Below, one piece after another: positions 5,833 through 12,252 of a DNA stretch of 12,252 nucleotides. The translations under genes were made by a program, and so were the position numbers. Numbering within the stretch: the stretch's first letter is position 1; every line of letters starts with the position of its first letter. Origin of the DNA: Clostridiales bacterium (GTDB lineage Bacteria > Bacillota > Clostridia > Christensenellales > Aristaeellaceae); NCBI GenBank assembly GCA_012514225.1, contig JAAZAQ010000133.1:1-12252 (forward strand), in the 5' to 3' direction. The notes beneath the pieces were generated by a model. The model searched no databases. It was not told the DNA's origin and saw only the letters and a list, made by a program, of their open reading frames with translations.

Positions 5833-7111
5833 CGCCGTTGTACTCCGGTTGGCAGGGCTCCCGCCTGATCTGCGCGCCCAGGGCGTTGAGCTTGCTCTCC
5901 AGGTGCTCGTACCCCCGCGCGATGTTTTCCGGGTTGTAGATTTCCGTGGTGCCCTGCGCCATCAGCCCCGCGATGACCAGGGCGGCGCCGCCGCGCAGGT
6001 CCGGCGCGTACACGGGCGCCCCGTGCAATTCCGGCACGCCCTCGATGTGGGCGACGCGCCCGTTGATGACCGCCTTGGCGCCCATCTTGCGCATCTCGTC
6101 CAGGTGCTTGAAGCGCGACTCGAAGATGTTCTCGATGACCTCGCTGGTGCCCACCGCGCGGGTCAGCAGGGCGGACATCGGCTGCTGCAGGTCGGTGGGG
6201 AAGCCGGGGTACTCCTGGGTGGAAAGCCGGATGGAGCGGTGCCCCTGCTTGATTTTCACGCCGATGACGTCGTCCTCGCTGGTCACCATCACGCCCATCT
6301 CCAGCAGCTTGGCCGTCAGCGCCTCCATGTGCGTGGGGATGCAGCCGCGGATGGTCACGTCCCCCCGGGTCGCGGCCGCGGCAATCATCAGGGTGCCCGT
6401 CTCAATCTGGTCGGGGATGACCGCGTAGGCGGCGCCGCCCAGGCGGCTGACGCCGCGGATGCGGATGGTGTCCGTGCCGGCGCCGCGGATGTGCGCGCCG
6501 ATGCGGTTTAAGAAGTTGGCGGTGTCGACGATGTGCGGCTCCCGGGCGCAGTTGGTCATCAGCGTGTCGCCCTCCGCGCGCGCGGCCGCCAGCATCACGT
6601 TGATGGTCCCGCCCACCGTCACCATGTCGAAGTTGACGTTGGCGCCCTTCAGCTTGCCCTCCAGCACGATCATGCCGCCTTCCTCGCGGATGTCGGCGCC
6701 CAGGGCGCGGAAGCCCTTCAGGTGCTGGTCGATCGGCCGGCTGCCCAGGTCGCAGCCGCCGGGGTACCCCACCCTGGCGTAGCCGTAGCGCCCCAGCAGG
6801 GCGCCCATAAAATAATAGCTGGCCCGCATCCGCTGGCTCAGCGCGAAGGGCACCGTGGTATCCGTCAGGCTGGAGGCGTCGGCCAGCATCACCTTCTGGT
6901 CCGGCTTCCAGTCGATTTTCGCGCCCAGGTGCCGCAGGATGCGGACCAGCACGCGCATGTCGGCGATGTCGGGCAGGTTGTCCAACTGGCAGGGGGACTC
7001 GGCCAGCAGCGCCGCGGGCACGACGGCCAGCGAGGTGTTCTTCCCGCCGGACACGTGCGTCTCGCCCATCAGTTCCCTGTTGCCGGAAATCACCAGTTTA
7101 TACTCAGGCAT
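5816..7111 (-). CDS. murA: UDP-N-acetylglucosamine 1-carboxyvinyltransferase (MurA)
   Basis: MurA transfers enolpyruvate from PEP to UDP-GlcNAc, the first committed step of peptidoglycan synthesis, in the cytoplasm. The 431 residues are close to the family norm (E. coli 419). Visible hallmarks are the N-terminal SGGKNTSLAV (21-30), whose K24-N25 match the substrate-binding Lys-Asn pair, and PGGCDLGSRPIDQHLKGF (117-134). C120 there is the catalytic cysteine that fosfomycin alkylates in most bacteria, so a fosfomycin-sensitive type is expected. The ATG at 7111 has AGGAGG about 11 bases upstream, somewhat longer than ideal, but the N-terminus MPEYKLVISG is standard. An extended -10 promoter lies just upstream. 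It is the first gene of a six-gene overlapping operon. Firmicutes often have two MurA paralogues; which one this is cannot be told here. Confidence 0.97.
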   Translation of the reverse strand: MPEYKLVISGNRELMGETHVSGGKNTSLAVVPAALLAESPCQLDNLPDIADMRVLVRILRHLGAKIDWKPDQKVMLADASSLTDTTVPFALSQRMRASYYFMGALLGRYGYARVGYPGGCDLGSRPIDQHLKGFRALGADIREEGGMIVLEGKLKGANVNFDMVTVGGTINVMLAAARAEGDTLMTNCAREPHIVDTANFLNRIGAHIRGAGTDTIRIRGVSRLGGAAYAVIPDQIETGTLMIAAAATRGDVTIRGCIPTHMEALTAKLLEMGVMVTSEDDVIGVKIKQGHRSIRLSTQEYPGFPTDLQQPMSALLTRAVGTSEVIENIFESRFKHLDEMRKMGAKAVINGRVAHIEGVPELHGAPVYAPDLRGGAALVIAGLMAQGTTEIYNPENIARGYEHLESKLNALGAQIRREPCQPEYNGDAVRV

Positions 7112-7144
7112 CCGCCGGGAATCCTCCTTGTCTCATGCCCCCGG

Positions 7145-7153
7145 ATTATAGCA
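7145..7153 (-). promoter_or_regulatory. extended -10 promoter of the murA operon
   Basis: On the minus strand TATAAT (7150-7145) is preceded by TGC, giving the TGnTATAAT extended -10 form. At 17-base spacing the -35 position reads TTTAGT (7173-7168), a weak match, as is usual for extended -10 promoters. The start of transcription should fall near 7138, about 27 bases before the murA ATG at 7111, and the leader contains AAGGAGG. No second promoter is evident within the murA to VOC-gene run, so this probably drives all six genes. Confidence 0.7.
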
Positions 7154-7342
7154 CAGCGCGCCATAATACTAAACTCAATCGAAAACGCTTTGATGGGGCG
7201 GCCTTTTTGCGTCTCCGCGTTGCCTCTTTCACTCGGCGCAGGCTCCGGATACGCCTCGTTCTTTCGGCTGGGCGGAGCCATCATACATTCTCATCCCCTC
7301 TGTGCGTTTTCTCATTCGTTTAGGATATGCGCCAAACCAATC
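7154..7342. other. purine-rich intergenic block between the tetR terminator and the murA promoter
   Basis: About 190 bases lie between the terminator ending the tetR transcript and the murA promoter. On the minus strand the block is purine-rich and less GC-rich than the genes. It can form several stems: GGCGTA/TGCGCC, about nine bases apart, and GGCTCCG/CGGAGCC with arms at 7241-7247 and 7273-7279. A 64-codon minus frame (7284 to 7090) runs through it and the promoter into murA, but has no recognisable protein character. I see no known riboswitch class, and the block lies mostly upstream of the predicted murA transcript start, so it is not simply a murA leader. It may be an upstream regulatory region, an undescribed small RNA or a relic. 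Confidence 0.4.
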
Positions 7343-7364
7343 AAAAAGGCCGCGTGCCGCGGCC
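7343..7364 (-). terminator. intrinsic terminator after tetR
   Basis: Read on the minus strand, GGCCGCG (7364-7358) pairs perfectly with CGCGGCC (7354-7348) around a 3-base loop and is followed at once by TTTTTGA. It is a textbook intrinsic terminator 15 bases past the tetR stop. It closes the livF-to-tetR group and separates it from the murA operon, which is in the same orientation. Confidence 0.88.
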
Positions 7365-7379
7365 ATGCGAAGGGATGTC

Positions 7380-8042
7380 TCAGCTGCCCGGCGCGTCTTT
7401 TCCGTCCCCGGCGCCGCCGATTTGTGCGCCGGGGGAGGGAGGCCCGCTTCCCGCCTCCGGCGCGGCGAGGCCCGCCAGACCGCTTTTGATGAACTTCATC
7501 GCCTCGTCGACCACCTTCTCCAGGTCCGCCTTCTTGTCGAAGAAGACGTACTTGAGCCCGATGAAGTTGGAGATGCCCATGAGCATATAGGCCAGCACGG
7601 TGTTGTCCATCGGGAGGATTTCCCCGCGCGATTCCTCCAGCTGGCCCGCGTAGCGCCGGGCGAAGGTCTCGTAGTAGTCGACGAACAGCTTGGGGTTGAT
7701 GTAGAGGGATTCCCAGATAATCTGGTACATGTGCGGCCTTTGCCGCACCTGCTTCAAAAAGGACAGCAGGCCCTCCCGCTCGGCCTGAAGGCGGGTGCCG
7801 CAGCCCTCCGTCGCCTCCGCGATGCTGCGGCGGATCTGGTGGCCGTATTGCTTGAGCAGGTGGCAGTACAGCGAATACTTGTCCTCGAAATAAATATAGA
7901 TCGTCCCCGGGGCGACCTTGGCCCGCAGGGCGATGTCGTTGACGGCGGTGTTGTGGTAGCCCTTCCTGCCAAACTCCGTCTCGGCCGCGTGGATGATGCG
8001 GTTCATCGTGCTCTGCCCGCGGCTGGTCTTTGGCTTGTTCAT
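7380..8042 (-). CDS. TetR/AcrR-family transcriptional regulator
   Basis: The N-terminal 60 residues are a TetR-type helix-turn-helix: RIIHAAETEFGRKGYHNTAV, then NDIALRAKVAPGTIYIYFED and KYSLYCHLLK. This is a DNA-binding domain that normally forms dimers on a palindromic operator. The all-helical C-terminal part (about 65-190) would hold the ligand pocket and dimer interface. The last 30 residues are rich in Gly, Pro and Ala (SGPPSPGAQIGGAGDG) and look disordered; this tail is unusual. Total length is 220. The ATG has GGAGGA four bases upstream. It lies 24 bases after the alpha/beta hydrolase gene on the same strand, ahead of a terminator, so it is the last gene of that unit and probably regulates it and itself. 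Many TetR proteins with CoA-handling neighbours sense acyl-CoA or fatty acids; the ligand here is not visible. Confidence 0.93.
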   Translation of the reverse strand: MNKPKTSRGQSTMNRIIHAAETEFGRKGYHNTAVNDIALRAKVAPGTIYIYFEDKYSLYCHLLKQYGHQIRRSIAEATEGCGTRLQAEREGLLSFLKQVRQRPHMYQIIWESLYINPKLFVDYYETFARRYAGQLEESRGEILPMDNTVLAYMLMGISNFIGLKYVFFDKKADLEKVVDEAMKFIKSGLAGLAAPEAGSGPPSPGAQIGGAGDGKDAPGS

Positions 8043-8066
8043 CTCTCCTCCGTCGTCGTCCGGGCC

Positions 8067-8885
8067 TCAGGGCAGGACGATGGGCTCCCCGTGGTTGACA
8101 AAGCCCATCAGGATGGCGGAAAACAGGTCGGGGCGCTCATAGAAGGCGGCGTGCCCGGTTTTGGGCAGGATGACGTGCTGGGCGCCCTTGATGCGCTCCC
8201 GCATGAAGACCTGCTCTTCCACCGGCGTCACGTGGTCCTGCTCGGAGGAAACCAGCAGCACGGGGCAGTCGATTTCGTGCAGCTGCGCGGACACGTCGTG
8301 CGCCTCGGCCGAGCGCGTCAGCCGCTCCATGCGCGAGAGGAAGCCGGGGTCGTTAAAGGCGGTCTGTGTCAGCAGTTCCTTGCGCCGGGACATCCAGTCC
8401 GCCCGGCGGTCGTAGAAGTCCGGGCTGTAGATGACGGGGATGGTGGTGGAGTAGTAGGCCAGCGGGTTGCCCGCGGCCAGCACCCAGGCGTCCCCGATTT
8501 CCTTCAGCCAGGCGTTGGTGCGGGCGACGGTGTTGGCCAGCGCCAGCCGGGAGACCCTCCCAGGGTAGCGCACCGCCAGGTTCAGCGCAACCTCGCCGCC
8601 GTAACTGGTGCCGAACACCGCGGTTTTTGCGACACCCAGCGCTTCCAGCAGGGCGTCGAGCATCTCCGCCTGCAGCGGCAGGCCGAAGGGCCCGTCCATC
8701 GCCTCGCTCTGCCCCTGGTCCAGCAGGTCGACCAGGATCAGCCGGTTCCCGCCCTGCTGGAAGGCGTCCAGGAAGGGCGCCCAGGAGCGGGTGGACATCA
8801 TGATGCCGTTCAACAGAAGGAGGGGCTTTCCTTCGCCGACGGTCTCGTAGTAGACCTTCTTCCCCTGAAAGGCGAAGGCGCTCAT
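8067..8885 (-). CDS. alpha/beta-fold hydrolase
   Basis: This 272-residue protein has the alpha/beta-hydrolase fold. It opens with strands and KPLLLLNGIMMSTRSWAPF (20-38), whose LNG segment sits at the oxyanion-hole position, then VDLLDQGQS (52-60). The nucleophile elbow GTSYGG (92-97) has S94; D217 in EQDHVTPVEEQ is the likely acid and H245 in KTGHAAFYERPDLF the base, so the triad is complete. A lid-like helical insert lies between about 125 and 195. There is no signal peptide, so it is cytoplasmic. Its ATG overlaps the CoA-transferase stop in ATGA form, implying coupled translation. The frame reads open further upstream, but that is the CoA-transferase in another frame. Relatives cleave esters, lactones, acyl-thioesters or C-C bonds (MhpC-like). 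The linkage suggests it releases a carboxylic acid or acts on an acyl-CoA, but substrate specificity cannot be read from sequence. Confidence 0.9.
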   Translation of the reverse strand: MSAFAFQGKKVYYETVGEGKPLLLLNGIMMSTRSWAPFLDAFQQGGNRLILVDLLDQGQSEAMDGPFGLPLQAEMLDALLEALGVAKTAVFGTSYGGEVALNLAVRYPGRVSRLALANTVARTNAWLKEIGDAWVLAAGNPLAYYSTTIPVIYSPDFYDRRADWMSRRKELLTQTAFNDPGFLSRMERLTRSAEAHDVSAQLHEIDCPVLLVSSEQDHVTPVEEQVFMRERIKGAQHVILPKTGHAAFYERPDLFSAILMGFVNHGEPIVLP

Positions 8886-10198
8886 CGCGCGGACAGGATG
8901 CCGATGTCCAGCGCCTGGCGCCACAGCTCCTCCCGGTACTTCGGGTGGGCGATGCCGATGAGCAGCTCCACGCGCTCCCTGATGTTGGTGCCGCGCAGGT
9001 GGGCTACGCCATACTCGGTAACGACGTAGTCCACGTCGTTGCGGGAGAGGGAGACGGCGGCGCCCTGCATCAGCTGGGGCACAATCTTGCTCTTCTCCTC
9101 GCGCTCGCCGGTTTCCGGGTTTTTGACCATCGCGGTGGAGTAGAGGCAGATGAAGGAGCGGCCGTTTTTGCTGTTCTGGGCGCCGATGGCGGTGTCCGCC
9201 TGGCCTCCTGTGCCGGAAAACTGCGTGCTGCCCAGGGATTCGCTGGCGCACTGGCCGGTCAGGTCGATTTCGATGGTGGAGTTGATGGACACCATGTTGT
9301 CGTTTTGCGCGATGACAGCGGGGTCGTTGACATAGCTGCCGGCCAGCACCTCCACCCCCGGGTTGTCATTGGCGAAATCGTACAGTTCCTTTGAGCCCAT
9401 GATGAAGGTGCACACCATCTTGCCCTTTTGCCGCTGCTTTTTGCTGCCGTTGACGGCGCCGGACTTGTACAGGTCCATCATGCCGGTGGTCAGCATTTCG
9501 GTGTGGACGCCCAGGTCCTTCTTGCCGTGCAGGGCCTCGGCCACGGCGTTCGGCATGCCGCCGATGCCCAGCTGGATGCAGTCGCCGTCGTTGATGAGGT
9601 CGGCGATGTAGCCGCCGATGACGCGGTCCTTCTCATTGGGCTCCACATAGGGAAGGGCCGGCACGGGGTAACTGGCCTCAATCAGGTGGGTGACCCGGGA
9701 GACGTGGATGTTCACGTCGCCGAAGGTGCGCGGGTAGTTGGGGTTGATCTCAAGGATGGCCACCTCGGCCGCCTCCAGCATCTGCACCTCGTAGGTGTTG
9801 GAGCAGGAGAGGGAGATGTAGCCGTGTCGGTCGGGCATGGCGGCGGCGCCGATGAAGATGCGCGGCTGCTTGTGGTAGAGGCGCTTGGTGGCCGCGAAAT
9901 GCAGGTTGTTGGGCACAAATGAGGTGCTGCCCGCCTTGTGCGCCTTGCGGGTGGCGGGGTTGTAAAACCAGCTGTCGTGCTTGAAGCTGGCCTTGTAGGC
10001 GGGGTCGTTGAAGCAGGGGTAGTCGCCCATGGGCAGGCAGGTGGAGATGGTGACGTTCTGCAGCCGGTCCGCCGCGGTGTGCAGGTGGCTGAAGAAATCA
10101 TTGGCGGTGGAGCAGCCCAGCCCGGTCACAATGTAGTCGTTGGACCGCACCAGGTCCACGGCTTGCTGCACGGTGATCAGCTTGTCTTTGTAATCCAT
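8882..10198 (-). CDS. acetyl-CoA hydrolase/transferase-family CoA-transferase (4-hydroxybutyrate/butyrate class)
   Basis: These family I CoA-transferases move CoA between acyl-CoA (often acetyl- or butyryl-CoA) and a free acid through a glutamyl-CoA thioester. The 438-residue length is typical of 4-hydroxybutyrate and butyryl-CoA:acetate CoA-transferases. Landmarks are the glycine-rich QLGIGGMPNAVAEAL (209-223), VHTEMLTTGMMDLY (231-244), SINSTIEIDLTGQ (304-316) with E310 as the catalytic glutamate by family alignment, SGTGGQADTAIGA (328-340), and YVVTEYGVAHLRG (391-403). The frame is open to 10249, but the ATG at 10198 has AAAGGAAA at proper distance and begins the usual N-terminus MDYKDKLITVQQAV. 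Genes upstream encode an ABC importer, and an alpha/beta hydrolase overlaps its end, so it may activate an imported acid. It could equally make butyrate or propionate in fermentation. The substrate is not determinable here. Confidence 0.92.
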   Translation of the reverse strand: MDYKDKLITVQQAVDLVRSNDYIVTGLGCSTANDFFSHLHTAADRLQNVTISTCLPMGDYPCFNDPAYKASFKHDSWFYNPATRKAHKAGSTSFVPNNLHFAATKRLYHKQPRIFIGAAAMPDRHGYISLSCSNTYEVQMLEAAEVAILEINPNYPRTFGDVNIHVSRVTHLIEASYPVPALPYVEPNEKDRVIGGYIADLINDGDCIQLGIGGMPNAVAEALHGKKDLGVHTEMLTTGMMDLYKSGAVNGSKKQRQKGKMVCTFIMGSKELYDFANDNPGVEVLAGSYVNDPAVIAQNDNMVSINSTIEIDLTGQCASESLGSTQFSGTGGQADTAIGAQNSKNGRSFICLYSTAMVKNPETGEREEKSKIVPQLMQGAAVSLSRNDVDYVVTEYGVAHLRGTNIRERVELLIGIAHPKYREELWRQALDIGILSAR

Positions 10199-10269
10199 GG
10201 CGTTTCCTTTCAGCGCTGGGGAATCTTTGTGGGGCCGCCCGTGCCTCATGCGGCAGGGGCTGGCATAAA

Positions 10270-10300
10270 CGGGGGAGGAAGCCCCGAAGCTCCCTCCCCG
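10270..10300 (-). terminator. hairpin between the binding-protein gene and the CoA-transferase gene, possible attenuator
   Basis: On the minus strand the segment folds into an 11-base stem (one G-U pair) from GGGGAGGGAGC and GCTTCCTCCCC, with a TTCG-containing loop, followed by GTTTAT. The T-run is weak, so termination is probably partial. A smaller stem, CGCCC/GGGCG at 10312-10325, lies just before it. Both sit in the 136-base gap after the binding-protein stop. Such hairpins behind binding-protein genes often stabilise the upstream message and lower expression of the next gene. No promoter for the CoA-transferase is evident in this gap. Confidence 0.6.
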
Positions 10301-10334
10301 GGAAAGGTCTGCGCCCCAGGGGGCGTCGCCAGGC

Positions 10335-11684
10335 TTACTCGCCCAGCAGCTCGCCGATGGACTTCATGCCGTCCACGGTGATGAAGGAGGTGGCGGGGTC
10401 GGTGTAGTTCTTGACATACTTGGCAAACGCCATGCCGTCCAGGCCGATGCGCTGCGCGTTGGAGTAATCCACGCCGCCGGAAATCGGCACGTTGATGCGC
10501 TCGGATTCCATGGCTTCCAGGAAGGAATCACGGGTGATTTCCTTGTCCGCCAGGCGGTTGATGCCTTCCATGAAAACATTGACCGCGATGAAGGAGGACA
10601 TGGAGTAGGCGGAGATGCTGTACGCGGTGGCGGCTTCCTGGGTCACATAGCCCTTCTCAACGCCCCAGTCGAGGACCTTGAGGAATTCGGCGATGTCAGC
10701 GGCCTGGCGCTCTGTCTGCGCGGCGGGGTCGATGACGACCCAGGCGCCGCCGTAGATGTCGCCGGCGTCGGCTTCATTGGCAACGGCGGGCACGAAGGTG
10801 GGCGCCACGTTGACATAGGAGACGATGACCGGGATGCCGCGGGTCTCGGGGTTCTGCTGCATGGCGGTGTAGATGCCGTTGAAGTAGGGCTGGTTGCCGC
10901 CGATGATCACGGCGTCGGCGCCGGCCAGCTGGGCCACCTGGCTGGTCAGCTCGTCAGCGACGGTGGTGTTGACCTGGACGCCCAGGATTTCGGGGCGCCT
11001 GGACGCTTCGAGCGCTTCCAGCTGCATGTTCACGCCCTGCAGGATCTGGTTGCCCACATCGTCGGCGGAGTAGATCAGGCCGACCTTCTTGACCTCGGCG
11101 ACGTTGGAGTCGGCGATGGCGGGCAGGTTGACGGCGCGCAGCAGCATGATGCGGCCTTCGGTGATGTAGATGGGCTGCACGGGGAAAGTGAAGCGCTGGT
11201 TGCCCTCGGCGGGCAGGTAGTACTGCAGCGCGGAGCCGGTGCCCCAGTAGACGGAGGGCACGCCGGATTCGACGATGTAGTCCTGGGTGGCGGCAATAAT
11301 CCAGGTGCCCAGGTTGCCGACCATGGAGAACACTTCGTCGTCCTCGACCAGCTTCTCGATGTAGGTCTTGGCCAGGGGGCCTTCGGACTGGTCATCATAG
11401 GAGACGTGGTCCAGGTAGTAGCCCACGCCGTCAGCGCCCTTGGCGACGCCGCCCATGACTTCGTTGATGTACTTCACGAACAGCTTGTAGAACTGGCTGT
11501 AGGGCACGCCGACACCGGCATAGGCGCCGGCTTCGCACATGACCGAGCCGATTTTGACGGTGCCCTTGTACTTGACGCCGTCCTTCTCCACCGGGTTGGT
11601 GTCCACGCCCGTTTCCGCCAGCGCGCCGGCGGCCAGGGACAGGAACATCATGAGGACCAGGACCAGGGACAGGATTTTCTTCAT
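10335..11684 (-). CDS. branched-chain amino acid-type (Peripla_BP_6) ABC transporter substrate-binding protein
   Basis: This is the extracellular receptor of a LIV-type ABC importer. The 449 residues start with a clear signal peptide (MKKILSLVLVLMMFLSLAAG, then ALA/E, cleavage after A23). The type-I periplasmic-binding fold follows: VKIGSVMCEAGAYAGVGVPY near the start, SYDDQSEGPLAKTYIEKLVE, then FSMVGNLGTW, PSVYWGTG and VGLIYSADDVGNQILQGVNM. There is no lipobox cysteine, so it is not a lipoprotein, unlike most binding proteins of monoderm Firmicutes. AGGAGA lies six bases before the ATG. It is 64 bases downstream of livF, and a hairpin separates it from the CoA-transferase. Family members bind leucine or isoleucine, but also amides, urea, aromatic acids and other carboxylates. 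The CoA-transferase neighbour makes an organic acid plausible, but the ligand is not visible in the sequence. Confidence 0.92.
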   Translation of the reverse strand: MKKILSLVLVLMMFLSLAAGALAETGVDTNPVEKDGVKYKGTVKIGSVMCEAGAYAGVGVPYSQFYKLFVKYINEVMGGVAKGADGVGYYLDHVSYDDQSEGPLAKTYIEKLVEDDEVFSMVGNLGTWIIAATQDYIVESGVPSVYWGTGSALQYYLPAEGNQRFTFPVQPIYITEGRIMLLRAVNLPAIADSNVAEVKKVGLIYSADDVGNQILQGVNMQLEALEASRRPEILGVQVNTTVADELTSQVAQLAGADAVIIGGNQPYFNGIYTAMQQNPETRGIPVIVSYVNVAPTFVPAVANEADAGDIYGGAWVVIDPAAQTERQAADIAEFLKVLDWGVEKGYVTQEAATAYSISAYSMSSFIAVNVFMEGINRLADKEITRDSFLEAMESERINVPISGGVDYSNAQRIGLDGMAFAKYVKNYTDPATSFITVDGMKSIGELLGE

Positions 11685-11748
11685 GGGTTCTCTCCTTTGG
11701 TTTCCGTTTTATTTATCAAGCGCGTTTCGCCGCGCCCAACATCGTCTT

Positions 11749-12252
11749 TCAGGCCTTCTGGCCGCCCAGGTAGGCCTCGACCAGGGTTTCGTCGTGGATG
11801 AGCTCGTGGGCGGGCCCCTGCATGGACACGCGGCCCAGCTCCAGCACGTAGGCGTAGTCCGCGATTTTCAGCGTCTGGAAGGCGTTTTGCTCCACAATCA
11901 GGATGGTGTTGCCCGCCTCCTTCAGCTGCTGGATGATGGCGAAGATATCGCGGATAATCAGCGGCGCCAGGCCCAGGGAGGGCTCGTCCAGCAGCAGCAC
12001 CTGGGGGCTGGCCATCAGGGCGCGGCCGATGGCGAGCATCTGCTGCTCGCCGCCGGAGAGGGTGTTGGCCTGCTGCCTGCGCCGTTCGCCCAGGATGGGG
12101 AAGAGGCTGTACACGCGCTCCAGGTTGCGGCTGACCACCTGCTTCTTCGGCTTGCCGGGTTTGCTGCGGAGGCCGTAGGTGCCCACCATCAGGTTTTCCT
12201 CGGTGGTCAGGCCCTGGAGGATGAGGCGGCCCTCGGGGGACTGGATGACGCC
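11749..12252 (-). CDS. livF: LivF-type ABC transporter ATP-binding protein (N-terminus beyond window)
   Basis: LivF is one of two ATPases that drive LIV-type importers at the inner face of the membrane. The 167 visible residues start GVIQSPEGRLILQGLTTEEN, the usual LivF block just after the Q-loop, so the frame continues past the right edge and Walker A is missing. An ATG at 12189 is internal, not the start. Visible motifs are the ABC signature LSGGEQQMLAIGRAL, Walker B with D-loop VLLLDEPSLGLAP, and the LivF-specific ILIVEQNAFQTLKIADYAYV, where Gln replaces the usual H-loop His region, as is normal for LivF. The C-terminus GPAHELIHDETLVEAYLGG is typical. The partner permeases (LivH, LivM) and LivG are expected upstream, outside the window. 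The binding-protein gene follows 64 bases downstream on the same strand. Confidence 0.94.
   Translation of the reverse strand, partial: GVIQSPEGRLILQGLTTEENLMVGTYGLRSKPGKPKKQVVSRNLERVYSLFPILGERRRQQANTLSGGEQQMLAIGRALMASPQVLLLDEPSLGLAPLIIRDIFAIIQQLKEAGNTILIVEQNAFQTLKIADYAYVLELGRVSMQGPAHELIHDETLVEAYLGGQKA

Noticed and set aside
7090..7284. 64-codon minus-strand frame upstream of and overlapping the murA start
   Set aside because: It contains the murA promoter, matches no family I recognise, and has only a loosely spaced ribosome-site-like run; I treat the block as non-coding.
7302..9029. Long open frame of 575 codons on the plus strand opposite tetR and the hydrolase
   Set aside because: It is rich in His, Gln, Arg, Gly and Val with no domain, lies antisense to two well-recognised genes, and is what high-GC DNA gives in the opposite frame.
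8886..9251. N-terminal extension of the alpha/beta hydrolase frame
   Set aside because: It is a shadow of the CoA-transferase. The ATG at 8885 overlaps the upstream stop and begins a normal hydrolase N-terminus.
11685..11748. Promoter (TTGGGC / GATAAA) or terminator in the livF-binding protein gap
   Set aside because: The match is only four of six at -10, and the GCGC inverted repeat is short, so neither can be supported.
11749..12189. LivF starting at the internal ATG at 12189
   Set aside because: The frame continues upstream with the conserved LivF residues PEGR and TTEEN, so the gene simply runs off the window.
1..12252. CRISPR array, tRNA or rRNA gene, insertion sequence, defence or phage genes
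   Set aside because: No regular repeats, cloverleaf-type segments, transposase or recombinase motifs were found on either strand.

Overview
The window is one stretch of a high-GC bacterial chromosome (well above 60% GC by eye), packed with ordinary genes. Eleven of the twelve genes lie on the minus strand. The content points to an anaerobic member of the Firmicutes, probably a high-GC clostridial lineage: an NfnAB-type electron-bifurcating transhydrogenase pair, a CoA-transferase of the 4-hydroxybutyrate/butyrate class, a Firmicutes-like MurA and an lspA-rluD pair. The sequence does not fix a genus. No tRNA, rRNA, CRISPR array, insertion sequence or phage gene was seen.

Layout. (1) 1-1035, minus: lspA followed by an rluD-type pseudouridine synthase that runs off the left edge. 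Their promoter lies in the 106-bp gap to the divergent msrA. (2) 1142-2059, plus: an exported MsrA fused to a rhodanese domain, ended by a perfect bidirectional hairpin. (3) 7111 down to 2147, minus: six tightly overlapping genes, murA - J-domain protein - YgjP-like metallopeptidase - nfnA - nfnB - VOC-fold protein, driven by an extended -10 promoter just upstream of murA. (4) 7112-7342: a purine-rich non-coding block between a terminator and the murA promoter. (5) 12252 down to 7380, minus: livF (N-terminus outside the window), a periplasmic-type substrate-binding protein, a CoA-transferase, an alpha/beta hydrolase and a TetR regulator, ended by a canonical terminator.

How the genes may work together. 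The right-hand group looks like a small uptake-and-activation unit. A LivF-type ABC importer and its binding protein would bring in an organic acid, amino acid or ester; the hydrolase could release the acid; the CoA-transferase could load it with CoA; the TetR protein could control the unit. This is inferred from gene order, and the substrate is unknown. The left-hand operon couples the first committed step of peptidoglycan synthesis to proteostasis-type proteins and to NAD(H)/NADP(H)/ferredoxin balancing.

The points most worth a second look are the exported MsrA-rhodanese fusion, the VOC protein without metal ligands attached to nfnAB, the transporter/CoA-transferase/hydrolase/TetR cluster, the lack of a lipobox in the binding protein, and the structured block upstream of murA. 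None of these is proof of a new system.
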